Source: Streptomyces sp. Je 1-332
Lineage (GTDB): Bacteria; Actinomycetota; Actinomycetes; Streptomycetales; Streptomycetaceae
Direction: 5' to 3'
NCBI RefSeq assembly: GCF_040730185.1
Contig: NZ_CP160402.1
Coordinates: 806,001-870,000 of the forward strand
Length of the DNA stretch: 64,000 bases
Positions 8,462 to 16,350 of the stretch are shown here, piece by piece. Made by a program: the position numbers and the translations under genes. Within the stretch, counting starts at the first letter, position 1. The number at the start of each line of letters is the position of its first letter. Below the pieces are notes generated by a model. It was given only the letters and a program-made list of their open reading frames with translations, did not search any database and was not told the DNA's origin.

Positions 8462-9403
8462 TCACAGGGGGGCGAGGGAGAGCTGGCGCAGGGTGCGGGC
8501 GACACGCTGTGCGCCCCGCAGGTCGTCCGCGGCGCCGTCGAGCGCGGACCACGGGTCCGGCCTCTCGGGGCCCCAGAGGGTGGGGGCTCGCGGATCGGCG
8601 GCCACGGGGACGGGGGCCGCACGGGCGACGCGGTCGGCGAGGTCGCGCTGCGCGTCGCCGAGCGGCGGGAGAAAGGCGAGCGGCGCGCGCCGGGCCTGGG
8701 CGAGCGCCACCGCGCCCAACGTGGGGCTTGCCAGGAGCAGTTCGGTGCCGGCGTGCAGGGCGTCGACGTCGGTGTCCGCGGCGCGCAGGACCCGTACGCC
8801 GTCCATGCCTTCGAGGGCGGCACGCACCCGCTCGACGCCGGTGTCGCAGACCACCTGGCACCGCTGCGTGCGGCGCACGGCCTCCGCGGCGATCTGCCGC
8901 AGCGCGTCGGAGGTGAACGCCTCCGTGTCCCCGGCCGGGGCGCCCCACAGTGAGAGCAGAAGCAGGGTGCCGCTCCGCCGGCGCCCGCGAGTCATGCGGG
9001 CGGGCGCGAGCACGCCGGTGGTGCGTGCGCCGCCGGGAGTCGCGGGCCAGGGGCCGGGAAGCCATCCCGGACGGTGTACGCGGAGCAGTGCCCCTTCGGC
9101 CTCCGCCGCCAGAGGGGCGCCGGTGGCCCGGTGTCCCGAGCACAGCCGCACGACCGGTACGCCCAGGTCGAGGAGACGGCGGGTGGCGGCGTCGTCGTCG
9201 CAGACCAGGGCCACGTCGGGCGGCGGCCCGCCTTCACCGGTCCCGCCTCCGTCTTCCGCCCTCTCAAGTTCGCCCAGGTGCGCGGCGATACGCCGCCCGG
9301 CGAGCAGCGAGTCGAGTTCGTCGTCCCGCGACACCAGCAGCACCCGGCGCGGGGCGGGACCGGACGGGGGCGTGGCTGCCCCGCCGGGGCTCAGTACTGC
9401 CAC
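8462..9403 (-). CDS. Unrecognised protein of nucleoside cluster (BlsF position)
   Basis: I do not recognise the family. The 313-residue product begins with a Rossmann-like strand (RRVLLVSRDDELDSLLAGRRIAAHL), followed by VALVCDDDAATRRLLDLGVPVVRLC and later TLLLLSLWGAP, TQRCQVVCDTG and ASPTLGAVALAQARRAPLAFLPP. The layout of two Rossmann-like halves, with a late segment like that of GT-B glycosyltransferases (ASPTLGAVALAQAR), suggests a degenerate glycosyltransferase or nucleotide-binding protein. It lies between the radical SAM and aminomutase genes, the place of BlsF, whose function I recall as unknown. The GTG start at 9403 overlaps the end of the radical SAM gene by 13 bases; a later start is possible. 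Confidence 0.6.
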   Translation of the reverse strand: MAVLSPGGAATPPSGPAPRRVLLVSRDDELDSLLAGRRIAAHLGELERAEDGGGTGEGGPPPDVALVCDDDAATRRLLDLGVPVVRLCSGHRATGAPLAAEAEGALLRVHRPGWLPGPWPATPGGARTTGVLAPARMTRGRRRSGTLLLLSLWGAPAGDTEAFTSDALRQIAAEAVRRTQRCQVVCDTGVERVRAALEGMDGVRVLRAADTDVDALHAGTELLLASPTLGAVALAQARRAPLAFLPPLGDAQRDLADRVARAAPVPVAADPRAPTLWGPERPDPWSALDGAADDLRGAQRVARTLRQLSLAPL

Positions 9404-10377
9404 GGCGCCGCCACCCCGAGCCGGGCGACGTCGTCGCTGTAGCCGGCGGCCGTCGTGGAGCAGCCGCCGCACATGTCGGGTCCCCGCTCGCGGAAGAAGT
9501 CCGCGTGGGTACGGAAGACCGGTGTGTCCAGGTGGATGGCGCCGCCTTCGCGCAGCGGGGCACCGCCCAGGTCCTCCCCTTCCCGGTGCGGGAGGCAGCT
9601 GCAGGCGTACATGCGGCCGTACTTGCCGTCGATGTAGATCACGTCGTCCACGACGTGGCAGAGCGGCTCCGAGGCCCGCGGGGTCAGTGACTCGGCGAAA
9701 TAGCGCTCCTGCTCCTCCGGGGTGTCTCCGTAGAAGCGCTTGCCGAGCGGCACGAGGAGGGAGCCGGGATCCGCGTCGTAGATCGGGTCGCAGACCGCGC
9801 GCACGTGATCGGGATCGGGGTAGGTGATGGAGCGCTCCAACTTCAGCGCGGAGAGCTCCCATTGCTTGACGCCGGCCTCGGTGAGCACCTTCTGCAGGTC
9901 CGGCATCTCCGTGTAGTTGTGCGGCCCGACCACGGTGTTGACCCGGGGCAGGACGCCAAGTGCTGCGGCGTCGCGCAGCCCTCGCAGGCCGTTGTCGAAC
10001 ATGCCGGGGGAACGCCGGTAGACGTCGTGGGTCGCCGCGGAGCCGCCGTCGAGACTGACGATCACCTGGGCGAGCCCCGCATCGGCGAGCCGCGGAGCCT
10101 TCTTCGGCAGCATCATGCCGTTGGTGATCATGGACATCTTCATGCCCGCGTCCGTGCCCGCCCGTACCAGCTCGACGACGTCCTGATGCATGAGGGGTTC
10201 GCCGCCGGTGAACCGTACATAGCCCACGCCGGCCGCGCGGGCCTTCGGCAGCAGTTCGGCGAAGTCCTCGAGCGAGAAGCGGAAGGTGTCACGGGAGAGC
10301 GCGAACTCGCACATGAAGCAGTCCGCGTTGCAGGCTTCCAGGAGCCTGACGAAGAGATAGCGCTGACGCTCAGTCAT
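9391..10377 (-). CDS. Radical SAM cytosylglucuronate decarboxylase (BlsE/MilG-like)
   Basis: The 328-residue protein is a radical SAM enzyme with cluster Cys16, Cys20 and Cys23 (ACNADCFMCEF), a C-x3-C-x-M-C motif as I recall for BlsE. YVRFTGGEPLM supplies the SAM-binding GGEP, and MSMITNGM and VIVSLDGG are standard barrel strands. The C-terminus carries further Cys (MYACSC, DMCGGC) that may bind an auxiliary cluster, as in SPASM-type proteins. BlsE and MilG decarboxylate and dehydrate cytosylglucuronic acid to a keto sugar, ready for transamination. The ATG overlaps the end of the glycosyltransferase gene by eight bases, which supports consecutive steps. Substrate is inferred from neighbours. 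Confidence 0.83.
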   Translation of the reverse strand: MTERQRYLFVRLLEACNADCFMCEFALSRDTFRFSLEDFAELLPKARAAGVGYVRFTGGEPLMHQDVVELVRAGTDAGMKMSMITNGMMLPKKAPRLADAGLAQVIVSLDGGSAATHDVYRRSPGMFDNGLRGLRDAAALGVLPRVNTVVGPHNYTEMPDLQKVLTEAGVKQWELSALKLERSITYPDPDHVRAVCDPIYDADPGSLLVPLGKRFYGDTPEEQERYFAESLTPRASEPLCHVVDDVIYIDGKYGRMYACSCLPHREGEDLGGAPLREGGAIHLDTPVFRTHADFFRERGPDMCGGCSTTAAGYSDDVARLGVAAPWQY

Positions 10378-11677
10378 GTACGTCGATGCCTTCCTGGACG
10401 GTACGCGGAGCCGTGGGCCCGGCGGGGCCGGGGCGCGGCTCCCTGTCGAGTACGTCGAGTACGTCGAGCAGGGCGTCGGCCACCTGGGCGGCGCCACGGG
10501 TGCCGACCTGGGCGGCGAGGCCGCCCCATGCGGCGCCGGTCGACGCACGCCCCAGGGCCTCAAGTACGCGCTCGCGTACGGCGGTTACGAACCGCGGGGC
10601 GTTGCCCGGCTCGGCGGCGGCGGCGATTCCCCCGTAGATGACCCGCAGGCCCGCGTCCTCGCCCTGTGACCGGCGGACCAGGGCCTCGTCCTCGGCGAAG
10701 ACCTCCGGCGGCCAGACGGTTCTGACGTCGCAATGGACGGCGCTGCTGTGGAAGCGGCCGTTGAAGATCTGGCTGAGGTTCTGCGGCGGCAGGCAGACGG
10801 TGGGCACCCCGAGGCTGCCGGCCTCCAGCAAGGTGGTGAGCCCCGGCGAGGTCAGCAGGACATCGCAGTCGGCGAGCCGGTCGAGGAACTCGGCGTGGGA
10901 GAGCGGGCCCGCCGTCACGCCGAGGCCCGCGTGGCCCGTCGCACGGAGCCGCTCGGCCAGTTCGGCGGGCAGGTTGCCCGCCACATGCGCCTCACGGACG
11001 CCGTACGTTGCGAGGGCTTCGAGCACCGCGGGCAGGACGATCTCCGGATAGCGCGTCCAGTCGGCCAGGCCGGGGGCGCGCAGACCGCCCAGGTTCACCA
11101 GGGCACGCCGGAACGGTTCCGGGCGACTGTGCCGGGGCCGCTGCACCTCGGGGGGAGCGCCGATCACCGCTTCGACCCAGCGCAGGTCGCGTACGGATCC
11201 GAGGACGCCGATGCACTCCTGGGGCAGTTCGACGCACTGCTGCGCGCAGTAGACGGAGACCTCGAGCGGGAGTTCGGGCAGGTCGCCCTCGGTCCACAGG
11301 AACGGCAGGCTGTCCACGAACACGGTCGGTACGCCCGCAGTCTCCAGGGCCACGGCCGCGGGACCGTCGAGCACGACGACGGCCGCCTCGATCCGCTCCG
11401 CCTCCACGACCTTGGCCACGGCATCGGCCCTTTCGCCCGCGGGCACCTCGGCCGGCAGGTCGTACCAGTGCTCGACCCCGTGCCGCGTCAGGAGCGGGCG
11501 GCCGAGGCCCGATGCGAGGCCGATGAACCTCAGCGGTCGGGCGGACCGTTCGCGCAGCGCGGTCAGGACGGCGCTCAGCTTGCCCGAGCTGCCCCAGCCG
11601 AACTCGGCGCCGGCGACCGCGACGGTGACCGGATCATCCCGGACGTCTCGCCGGTCCGGAGGGCGTTCACCATGCAT
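10370..11677 (-). CDS. GT-B glycosyltransferase, cytosylglucuronic acid synthase-like (BlsD/MilC-like)
   Basis: The 435-residue protein is a GT-B glycosyltransferase. Its N-terminal Rossmann fold starts VAVAGAEFGWGSSGKLSAVL, and the C-terminal donor-binding half has FRRALVNLGG, DVLLTSPGLTTLLEAGSLGVPTVCLPPQN (a MurG/UGT-type nucleotide-sugar motif). In blasticidin S and mildiomycin pathways BlsD/MilC attaches glucuronic acid from UDP-glucuronate to N1 of cytosine or hydroxymethylcytosine. Here it is the first gene of the minus-strand operon and is followed with overlap by the radical SAM enzyme that would use its product. The ATG at 11677 has GGGAG about 12 bases upstream and removes an upstream extension of low-quality sequence. 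Confidence in the exact substrate comes mostly from the cluster. Confidence 0.78.
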   Translation of the reverse strand: MHGERPPDRRDVRDDPVTVAVAGAEFGWGSSGKLSAVLTALRERSARPLRFIGLASGLGRPLLTRHGVEHWYDLPAEVPAGERADAVAKVVEAERIEAAVVVLDGPAAVALETAGVPTVFVDSLPFLWTEGDLPELPLEVSVYCAQQCVELPQECIGVLGSVRDLRWVEAVIGAPPEVQRPRHSRPEPFRRALVNLGGLRAPGLADWTRYPEIVLPAVLEALATYGVREAHVAGNLPAELAERLRATGHAGLGVTAGPLSHAEFLDRLADCDVLLTSPGLTTLLEAGSLGVPTVCLPPQNLSQIFNGRFHSSAVHCDVRTVWPPEVFAEDEALVRRSQGEDAGLRVIYGGIAAAAEPGNAPRFVTAVRERVLEALGRASTGAAWGGLAAQVGTRGAAQVADALLDVLDVLDREPRPGPAGPTAPRTVQEGIDVHD

Positions 11678-12121
11678 CGTCTTGACCAACTCCCTTGCCA
11701 GGGCCGGGGTGTGGCCCCTGTCGGGTGAGTACGGGGAGGGAATGTCACGTGGGGATGAGGTGCATTCGAACCGTGCCGCGGCGATCGACCCGCAACAGGC
11801 TCCTGCCGCAGAGGGGGTCCCTCCGCTTCCCCCACGATCACCCCTGCGCCTGGCGCCGAAAAGGCCCCCCGGTCGCCTTCTGGCCATCGAAAAGTAGTTG
11901 CGAACAGCTCGCAATAAGCCGCTCGCACGCGCTGGCCGGACTCACCCGAACGCCCCGCCCCGAGCGCCGCCACCACCTGTGGCATACCGACTGTGCACGT
12001 GCCCGCCGAGAGCCCGACACCCCCTCCAACAAGCCGTTTCGACGGCCGAGGACCACCAGAGGGACACCCCGCAACAACGGCCGAAAGAGGCCACTGGCAC
12101 ATGCCGCGGCAGGAGCGGCAA
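11678..12121. other. 444-bp non-coding region before nucleoside operon
   Basis: No convincing gene is seen between the LysR stop and the glycosyltransferase start; both genes lie on the minus strand. The region must hold the promoter of the nucleoside operon. I could not pick a clear -35/-10 pair. The only strong structure is the palindrome at 11898-11914. Confidence 0.6.
11898..11914. promoter_or_regulatory. Palindrome, candidate operator of nucleoside operon
   Basis: TTGCGAACAGCTCGCAA has perfect six-base arms around five bases and lies about 220 bases upstream of the glycosyltransferase start. It is the AT-richest patch of the region. The binding protein is unknown. Confidence 0.4.
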
Positions 12122-13042
12122 TCAGTCGAGGGTGCGGGAATCGATCATGCGACCACCGACGCGTGCCGCTGTCTCGCGCAGCCAGATGTGGCCCGCGTCG
12201 TGGGTGTGCACGGGATGCCACCACAGGGCCTCCCGCAGCGGAACCGCGTCGTAGGGCGGCTCCAGGACGCGCACGGCGGTGACCGGCGCGAACAGCCGGG
12301 CCAGGCGGGCCTGTACGAGAGCGATGCGCCGGGTGCCCGCGACCATGAGCGGCAGCAGCTGGAAGTTGTCGACCGACACCTCCGCCCGGGGTTCGACGCC
12401 GAGCATGCCGAGTTGGCGCACGGCCGGCGCGTCGTAGGTGCGCTGGTAGGTGACCCAGGGCAGCCGGGCCAGGTCCTCGCGGGTGAGGTGGTCGCCGACG
12501 TCGGGGTGGTCGTCCGCGACGAGGAAGACCCACCGGTCCGCGTAGAGGTCGGTGGCGGGAAAGTCGCTGATGACGCCGTGCGGCATGAGCAGGCCGTCGG
12601 TGGCGCTCAGGAGGGCGGCGGTGTCGTCGACCACGGTGGCCGGGGTCTGGGTGAAGCGCAGCCGGATGCCGGGGGCCTCCTCGTGCACGACGCGGGCGAG
12701 TTCGGCGCCGAAGACGGCGACGGCGTAGTCGGAGGCCACGAGCTTGAACTCGCGGCGCTCCCTTGCCGGGTCGAAGTGGGCCTGGCTGGCGAAGAGGCGC
12801 TCCAGCAGGTCGTACGCGGTGGAGGTGCGGTCGAGGAGGACCTGGCCGAGGGCGGTGAGTTCGTAGTGGCCGCCGACGCGCGCGAGCAGGTCGTCGTCGA
12901 AGTGCCGGCGCAGCCGGGCCAGGGCCGCGCTCATCGCGGGCTGGCTGATGCCGACGCGCTCCCCCGCGCGGGTGACGTTGCGCTCTTCGAGGAGCGCACG
13001 GAGGGCGACGACGAGGTTGAGGTCGAGGCGGGCCAGATTCAC
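12122..13042 (-). CDS. LysR-family transcriptional regulator
   Basis: The 306-residue protein has a LysR winged helix-turn-helix at residues 1-60 (LARLDLNLVVALRALLEERNVTRAGERVGISQPAMSAALARLRRHFDDDLLARV) and a periplasmic-binding-like effector domain after it. It resembles the NodD/NahR-like branch common beside aromatic catabolic genes. It is divergent from the six-gene operon starting at 13198, and the 155-base gap carries a tandem repeat and a palindrome, so it most likely controls that operon in response to the substrate or an intermediate. The GTG start has GGAAG five bases upstream. Confidence 0.88.
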   Translation of the reverse strand: MNLARLDLNLVVALRALLEERNVTRAGERVGISQPAMSAALARLRRHFDDDLLARVGGHYELTALGQVLLDRTSTAYDLLERLFASQAHFDPARERREFKLVASDYAVAVFGAELARVVHEEAPGIRLRFTQTPATVVDDTAALLSATDGLLMPHGVISDFPATDLYADRWVFLVADDHPDVGDHLTREDLARLPWVTYQRTYDAPAVRQLGMLGVEPRAEVSVDNFQLLPLMVAGTRRIALVQARLARLFAPVTAVRVLEPPYDAVPLREALWWHPVHTHDAGHIWLRETAARVGGRMIDSRTLD

Positions 13043-13064
13043 GGACTTCCTTCTGCTGCAGGGC

Positions 13065-13110
13065 GTTGACCAGGGTGGATAACTGCGGTTGACCAGCGGA
13101 GATAACTGCG
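13065..13110. repeat. Two tandem 23-bp units in LysR/operon divergent promoter
   Basis: Two adjacent units (13065-13087 and 13088-13110), each starting GTTGACCAG and ending GATAACTGCG, match at about 20 of 23 positions. The period is close to two helical turns, so a dimer would meet both copies on one face of the DNA. They are candidate LysR sites. Confidence 0.55.
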
Positions 13111-13129
13111 GTGGATGTCTGTCATCCAC
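13111..13129. promoter_or_regulatory. Palindrome, candidate LysR operator
   Basis: GTGGATG and CATCCAC form perfect seven-base arms around five bases, directly beside the tandem units and about 70 bases upstream of the first catabolic gene. This is the kind of interrupted dyad LysR proteins bind. Confidence 0.5.
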
Positions 13130-13197
13130 AGAATCGATTTCCCTGATTGCGCGTAACGGGTCCAGATTAGTCACACCGCACCCAGGAGGACATGTCC

Positions 13198-14202
13198 GTG
13201 AAATCTGAAGCCGCGTCCGCACCCTTCGCAGGACCCTTCGCCCTCGCCACGCTCTCGGCCCCGGACGGGCCCCCTTTCCCCGCTCTCGTCACGCCGGACG
13301 CCCAGGTGGCCGACCTTCAAGACGCATTCGGGGACGCTCACTTGTCCGTCCGGGGCCTCCTCGACGACTGGTCCACGGCTGAAGCGCGTCTGGCCGCGCT
13401 GGCCGGTGAAAGCGGCGGGGCGCACGCGCGGTGGAAGCCTCTGGCGGACTTCCGCGTGCACGCCCCCGTCGAGCCGCGTCAGGTGTTCCAGTCCGGGGCC
13501 AACTACCGGCAGCACGTCATCGACCTGCATGTCGCCCACCGCGACCCGTCCGACGAACGGCCCGATGAGGAGCGGCGCGCCGAGGCCGCCGAGATCATGG
13601 ACCGCCGGGCGGCCGAGGATCTGCCGTACGTCTTCATCGGACTGCCGAGCGCCATCACCGGTCCGTACGACGACGTCGTGCTGCCCGCGTGGTCCGAAAA
13701 GCCCGACTGGGAGCTGGAGTTGGCGGCCGTGATCGGCAGGCCGGCCCATCGGGTATCCGTGGCGGAGGCCCTGCAGCACGTCGCCGGTTACACGATCGCC
13801 AACGACCTCACCGACCGGGCCACGGTCTTCCGCCGGGACATGCCGCAGATCGGCACGGACTGGCTGCGCAGCAAGAACGCGCCCGGCTTCACGCCGCTCG
13901 GCCCCTGGATCGTGCCCGCCGCGTCGATCGCGGACCCCGGCGACCTGCGGCTGCTGCTCAGGCTGAACGGAGAGACCATGCAGGACGAGTCCACCAAGGA
14001 CATGATCTTCGACGTCGCCCGCATGGTGTCCTACGCCTCCCAGGCCGCGCGCCTGCTCCCCGGCGACCTGGTGCTGACCGGGTCCCCGGCCGGCAACGGC
14101 ATGCACTGGGGCCGGCTGCTGCGCGACGGCGACGTCATGGAGGGCTCCATCACCGGGCTCGGCGGCCAGCGCACCCGTTGCGTGGCGGAGACGACGCGGT
14201 GA
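13198..14202 (+). CDS. Fumarylacetoacetate hydrolase family protein
   Basis: The 334-residue product is an FAA-hydrolase-family enzyme, which cleaves C-C bonds in ring-fission products or hydrates/decarboxylates them. Metal-binding acids are in WELELAAVIG and NDLTDRAT, and LLPGDLVLTGSPAGNG is the family's C-terminal core motif. A long N-terminal region (about 1-100) precedes the core. I choose GTG 13198 because AGGAGG lies eight bases upstream; the ATG six bases earlier would sit only two bases from it. It is the first gene of the operon and its stop overlaps the next start by four bases. Confidence 0.83.
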   Translation: MKSEAASAPFAGPFALATLSAPDGPPFPALVTPDAQVADLQDAFGDAHLSVRGLLDDWSTAEARLAALAGESGGAHARWKPLADFRVHAPVEPRQVFQSGANYRQHVIDLHVAHRDPSDERPDEERRAEAAEIMDRRAAEDLPYVFIGLPSAITGPYDDVVLPAWSEKPDWELELAAVIGRPAHRVSVAEALQHVAGYTIANDLTDRATVFRRDMPQIGTDWLRSKNAPGFTPLGPWIVPAASIADPGDLRLLLRLNGETMQDESTKDMIFDVARMVSYASQAARLLPGDLVLTGSPAGNGMHWGRLLRDGDVMEGSITGLGGQRTRCVAETTR

Positions 14203-15161
14203 ATCCGGACCGCCACGACCCCGAGGGCTCCATCGCGCGAACCGCCAAGGCGGTCTCCAACTGGGGCCGTTGGGGCGAGGACGACGTCCTCGGCACACTG
14301 AACTTTCTCGACGAGGCCAAGCGCCGCGAAGGCGCCGCACTGGTCCGGCGAGGTGTGAGCTTCTCCCTCTCCCAGGCCTTCGACATCAACGGCCCGCAGA
14401 AGGGCTGGCGGCGGCGCACCAACCCCGTCCACACCATGCTGGACACCGGCACCGACGCGGCCCTCGGCAACCAGGGGCTCCCGCACGGCATCGGCGGCGC
14501 GGACGACGTGATCGCCATGCCGCTCCAGTGCTCCACCCAGTGGGACGGCCTCGGCCACATCTTCGACCACGGCAAGGCGTGGAACGGACGCGCCGCCGAG
14601 AAGGTCGTCACCTCCGACGGCGATCGGGTCACCGGCGTCGAGCACATGGCTCCGCACGTCGCCGGCCGGGGCGTGCTCCTGGACGTCGGCCGGGTTCTCG
14701 GCGCGGACGGCGAGCTGCCCGACGGCTTCGCCATCACCGGGGAGCAGCTGACGGCGACCGCCGAGGCCCAGGGCGTGCGGGTGGGCCGCGGCGACATCGC
14801 GCTGGTGCGCACCGGGCAGCTCGCCCGGGTGCGCCGCGACGGCTGGGGCGACTACGCGGGCGGCCCGGCCCCCGGTCTCTCCTTCACCGCCGCAGGCTGG
14901 CTGCACGGCTGCGAGATCGCCGCGATCGCGACCGACACGTGGGGGTTCGAGGTGCGGCCCAGCGAGTTCGAGCACGCCTTCCAGCCGCTGCACCAGGTCG
15001 CCATCCCCCACATCGGTCTGCTCATCGGCGAGATGTGGGACCTGGACGCGCTCGCCGATGACTGCGCCACCGACGGCGTGTACGAGTTCTGGCTCACCGC
15101 AGCGCCCCTGCCCATCACCGGCGCGGTCGGCTCGCCCGTCAACCCGCTCGCCGTCAAGTAA
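14199..15161 (+). CDS. Cyclase-family (kynurenine formamidase/isatin hydrolase-like) metal hydrolase
   Basis: The 320-residue protein belongs to the cyclase family (PF04199) of metal-dependent hydrolases that open amides or lactones, which includes kynurenine formamidase and isatin hydrolase. The metal site is seen as CSTQWDGLGHIFDHG, a variant of the family's H-x-G-T-H-x-D with Ser-Thr-Gln-Trp-Asp; IALVRTGQ and ATDTWGFEV are further family strands. GTG 14199 overlaps the previous stop by four bases. In this operon it could open a ring or hydrolyse an amide before or after ring cleavage; the substrate is not evident. Confidence 0.8.
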   Translation: MNPDRHDPEGSIARTAKAVSNWGRWGEDDVLGTLNFLDEAKRREGAALVRRGVSFSLSQAFDINGPQKGWRRRTNPVHTMLDTGTDAALGNQGLPHGIGGADDVIAMPLQCSTQWDGLGHIFDHGKAWNGRAAEKVVTSDGDRVTGVEHMAPHVAGRGVLLDVGRVLGADGELPDGFAITGEQLTATAEAQGVRVGRGDIALVRTGQLARVRRDGWGDYAGGPAPGLSFTAAGWLHGCEIAAIATDTWGFEVRPSEFEHAFQPLHQVAIPHIGLLIGEMWDLDALADDCATDGVYEFWLTAAPLPITGAVGSPVNPLAVK

Positions 15162-15219
15162 CTCCGCGCCGTCACATAGTCCCGCGCCGTCAAGTAGCCC
15201 CAGAAGCAAGGAACTTCCC

Positions 15220-16350
15220 ATGACTCAACCCCGCAGTGTCCTGGTCGTCGGCGGCGGCGCCGCCGGTAACGCCGTCACGATCCTGCTGCGTCGCGCCGGT
15301 ATCGCGGTGGACCTGGTCGAGGCCAAGGACGACTGGAACGCCACCGCAGGCTCCGGCATCACCCTCCAGGGCAACGCCCTGCGCGTGCTGCGCGAACTCG
15401 GCGTGTGGGACCAGGTCGAGGCGTCCGGCTTCGGCTTCGGCTCCGTCGGCATCGTCTCGCCGGACGGTGCCGTGCTGCACGCCGCCGACGACCTGCGCAC
15501 CGGCGGCGACGACCTGCCCGCCACCGTCGGCATCCAGCGCCCTCACCTTCAGCAGATCCTGATCGGGGCCGTGCGCTCCGGCGGCGCATCCGTCCGCCTG
15601 GGCACCACTGCCAGGTCCCTGGACCAGGACGCGGACGGCGTCCTGGTCCGCCTCAGCGACGGCTCCGAACAGCGCTACGACCTGGTGATCGCCGCCGACG
15701 GCCTGGGTTCCGCCACCCGCGCGGCGATCGGCATCGCGGCCGTTCCCGAGCCCACCGGCATGGCCATCTGGCGGGTCGCCGCCCCGCGCCCCGCCGGCGT
15801 CACGCGCGCCGACCTGGCCTACGGCGGCCCGGCCTACATCGCCGGTTACTGCCCCACCAGCGACACCACCCTGTACGCCTTCGTCGTCGAGGCCAACCGC
15901 GACCGCGCCGCGATACCTGCCGAGTCCTACGCCGACGAGATGCGCCGCCTGACTTCCGCCTACGGCGGCTTCTGGCCGGAGATCACCCAGCACATCACCG
16001 ACCCCGCGCGGGTCAACTACACGTGGTTCGACCGGATGCTCGTCGAGGGTTCCTGGCATCGCGGACGGGTCGTGCTCATCGGCGACGCGGCCCACTGCTG
16101 CCCGCCCACCCTCGCGCAGGGCGCCGCCCTCTCGCTGGAGGACGCCTGGGTACTCGCCCAGCTGCTCACCGGGTCCGACGTCTGGGACCACGCGCTCTTC
16201 CAGGCGTACTTCGAGCGGCGCGTCGCGCGGGTGCGTCCGGTGGTCGAGGCGTCCGTACAGATCGGGCAGTGGCAGCTCGACGGCGTACGCGACGCCGACG
16301 TGCCCGGCGTGATGGGCCGGACCATGGCGATGCTCAGGCAGCTGCCGTGA
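15220..16350 (+). CDS. FAD-dependent aromatic-ring monooxygenase
   Basis: This 376-residue flavoprotein is of the p-hydroxybenzoate/salicylate hydroxylase class, using NAD(P)H and O2 to add a hydroxyl to an aromatic ring. The N-terminal FAD site reads VLVVGGGAAGNAVTILLRRAG, the middle DG motif is DLVIAADGLGSATR, and the second FAD contact is VVLIGDAAHCCPPTLAQGA. The ATG has CAAGGAAC just upstream. It would produce the dihydroxy compound cleaved by the extradiol dioxygenase two genes on. The stop overlaps the next gene by four bases. Confidence 0.87.
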   Translation: MTQPRSVLVVGGGAAGNAVTILLRRAGIAVDLVEAKDDWNATAGSGITLQGNALRVLRELGVWDQVEASGFGFGSVGIVSPDGAVLHAADDLRTGGDDLPATVGIQRPHLQQILIGAVRSGGASVRLGTTARSLDQDADGVLVRLSDGSEQRYDLVIAADGLGSATRAAIGIAAVPEPTGMAIWRVAAPRPAGVTRADLAYGGPAYIAGYCPTSDTTLYAFVVEANRDRAAIPAESYADEMRRLTSAYGGFWPEITQHITDPARVNYTWFDRMLVEGSWHRGRVVLIGDAAHCCPPTLAQGAALSLEDAWVLAQLLTGSDVWDHALFQAYFERRVARVRPVVEASVQIGQWQLDGVRDADVPGVMGRTMAMLRQLP

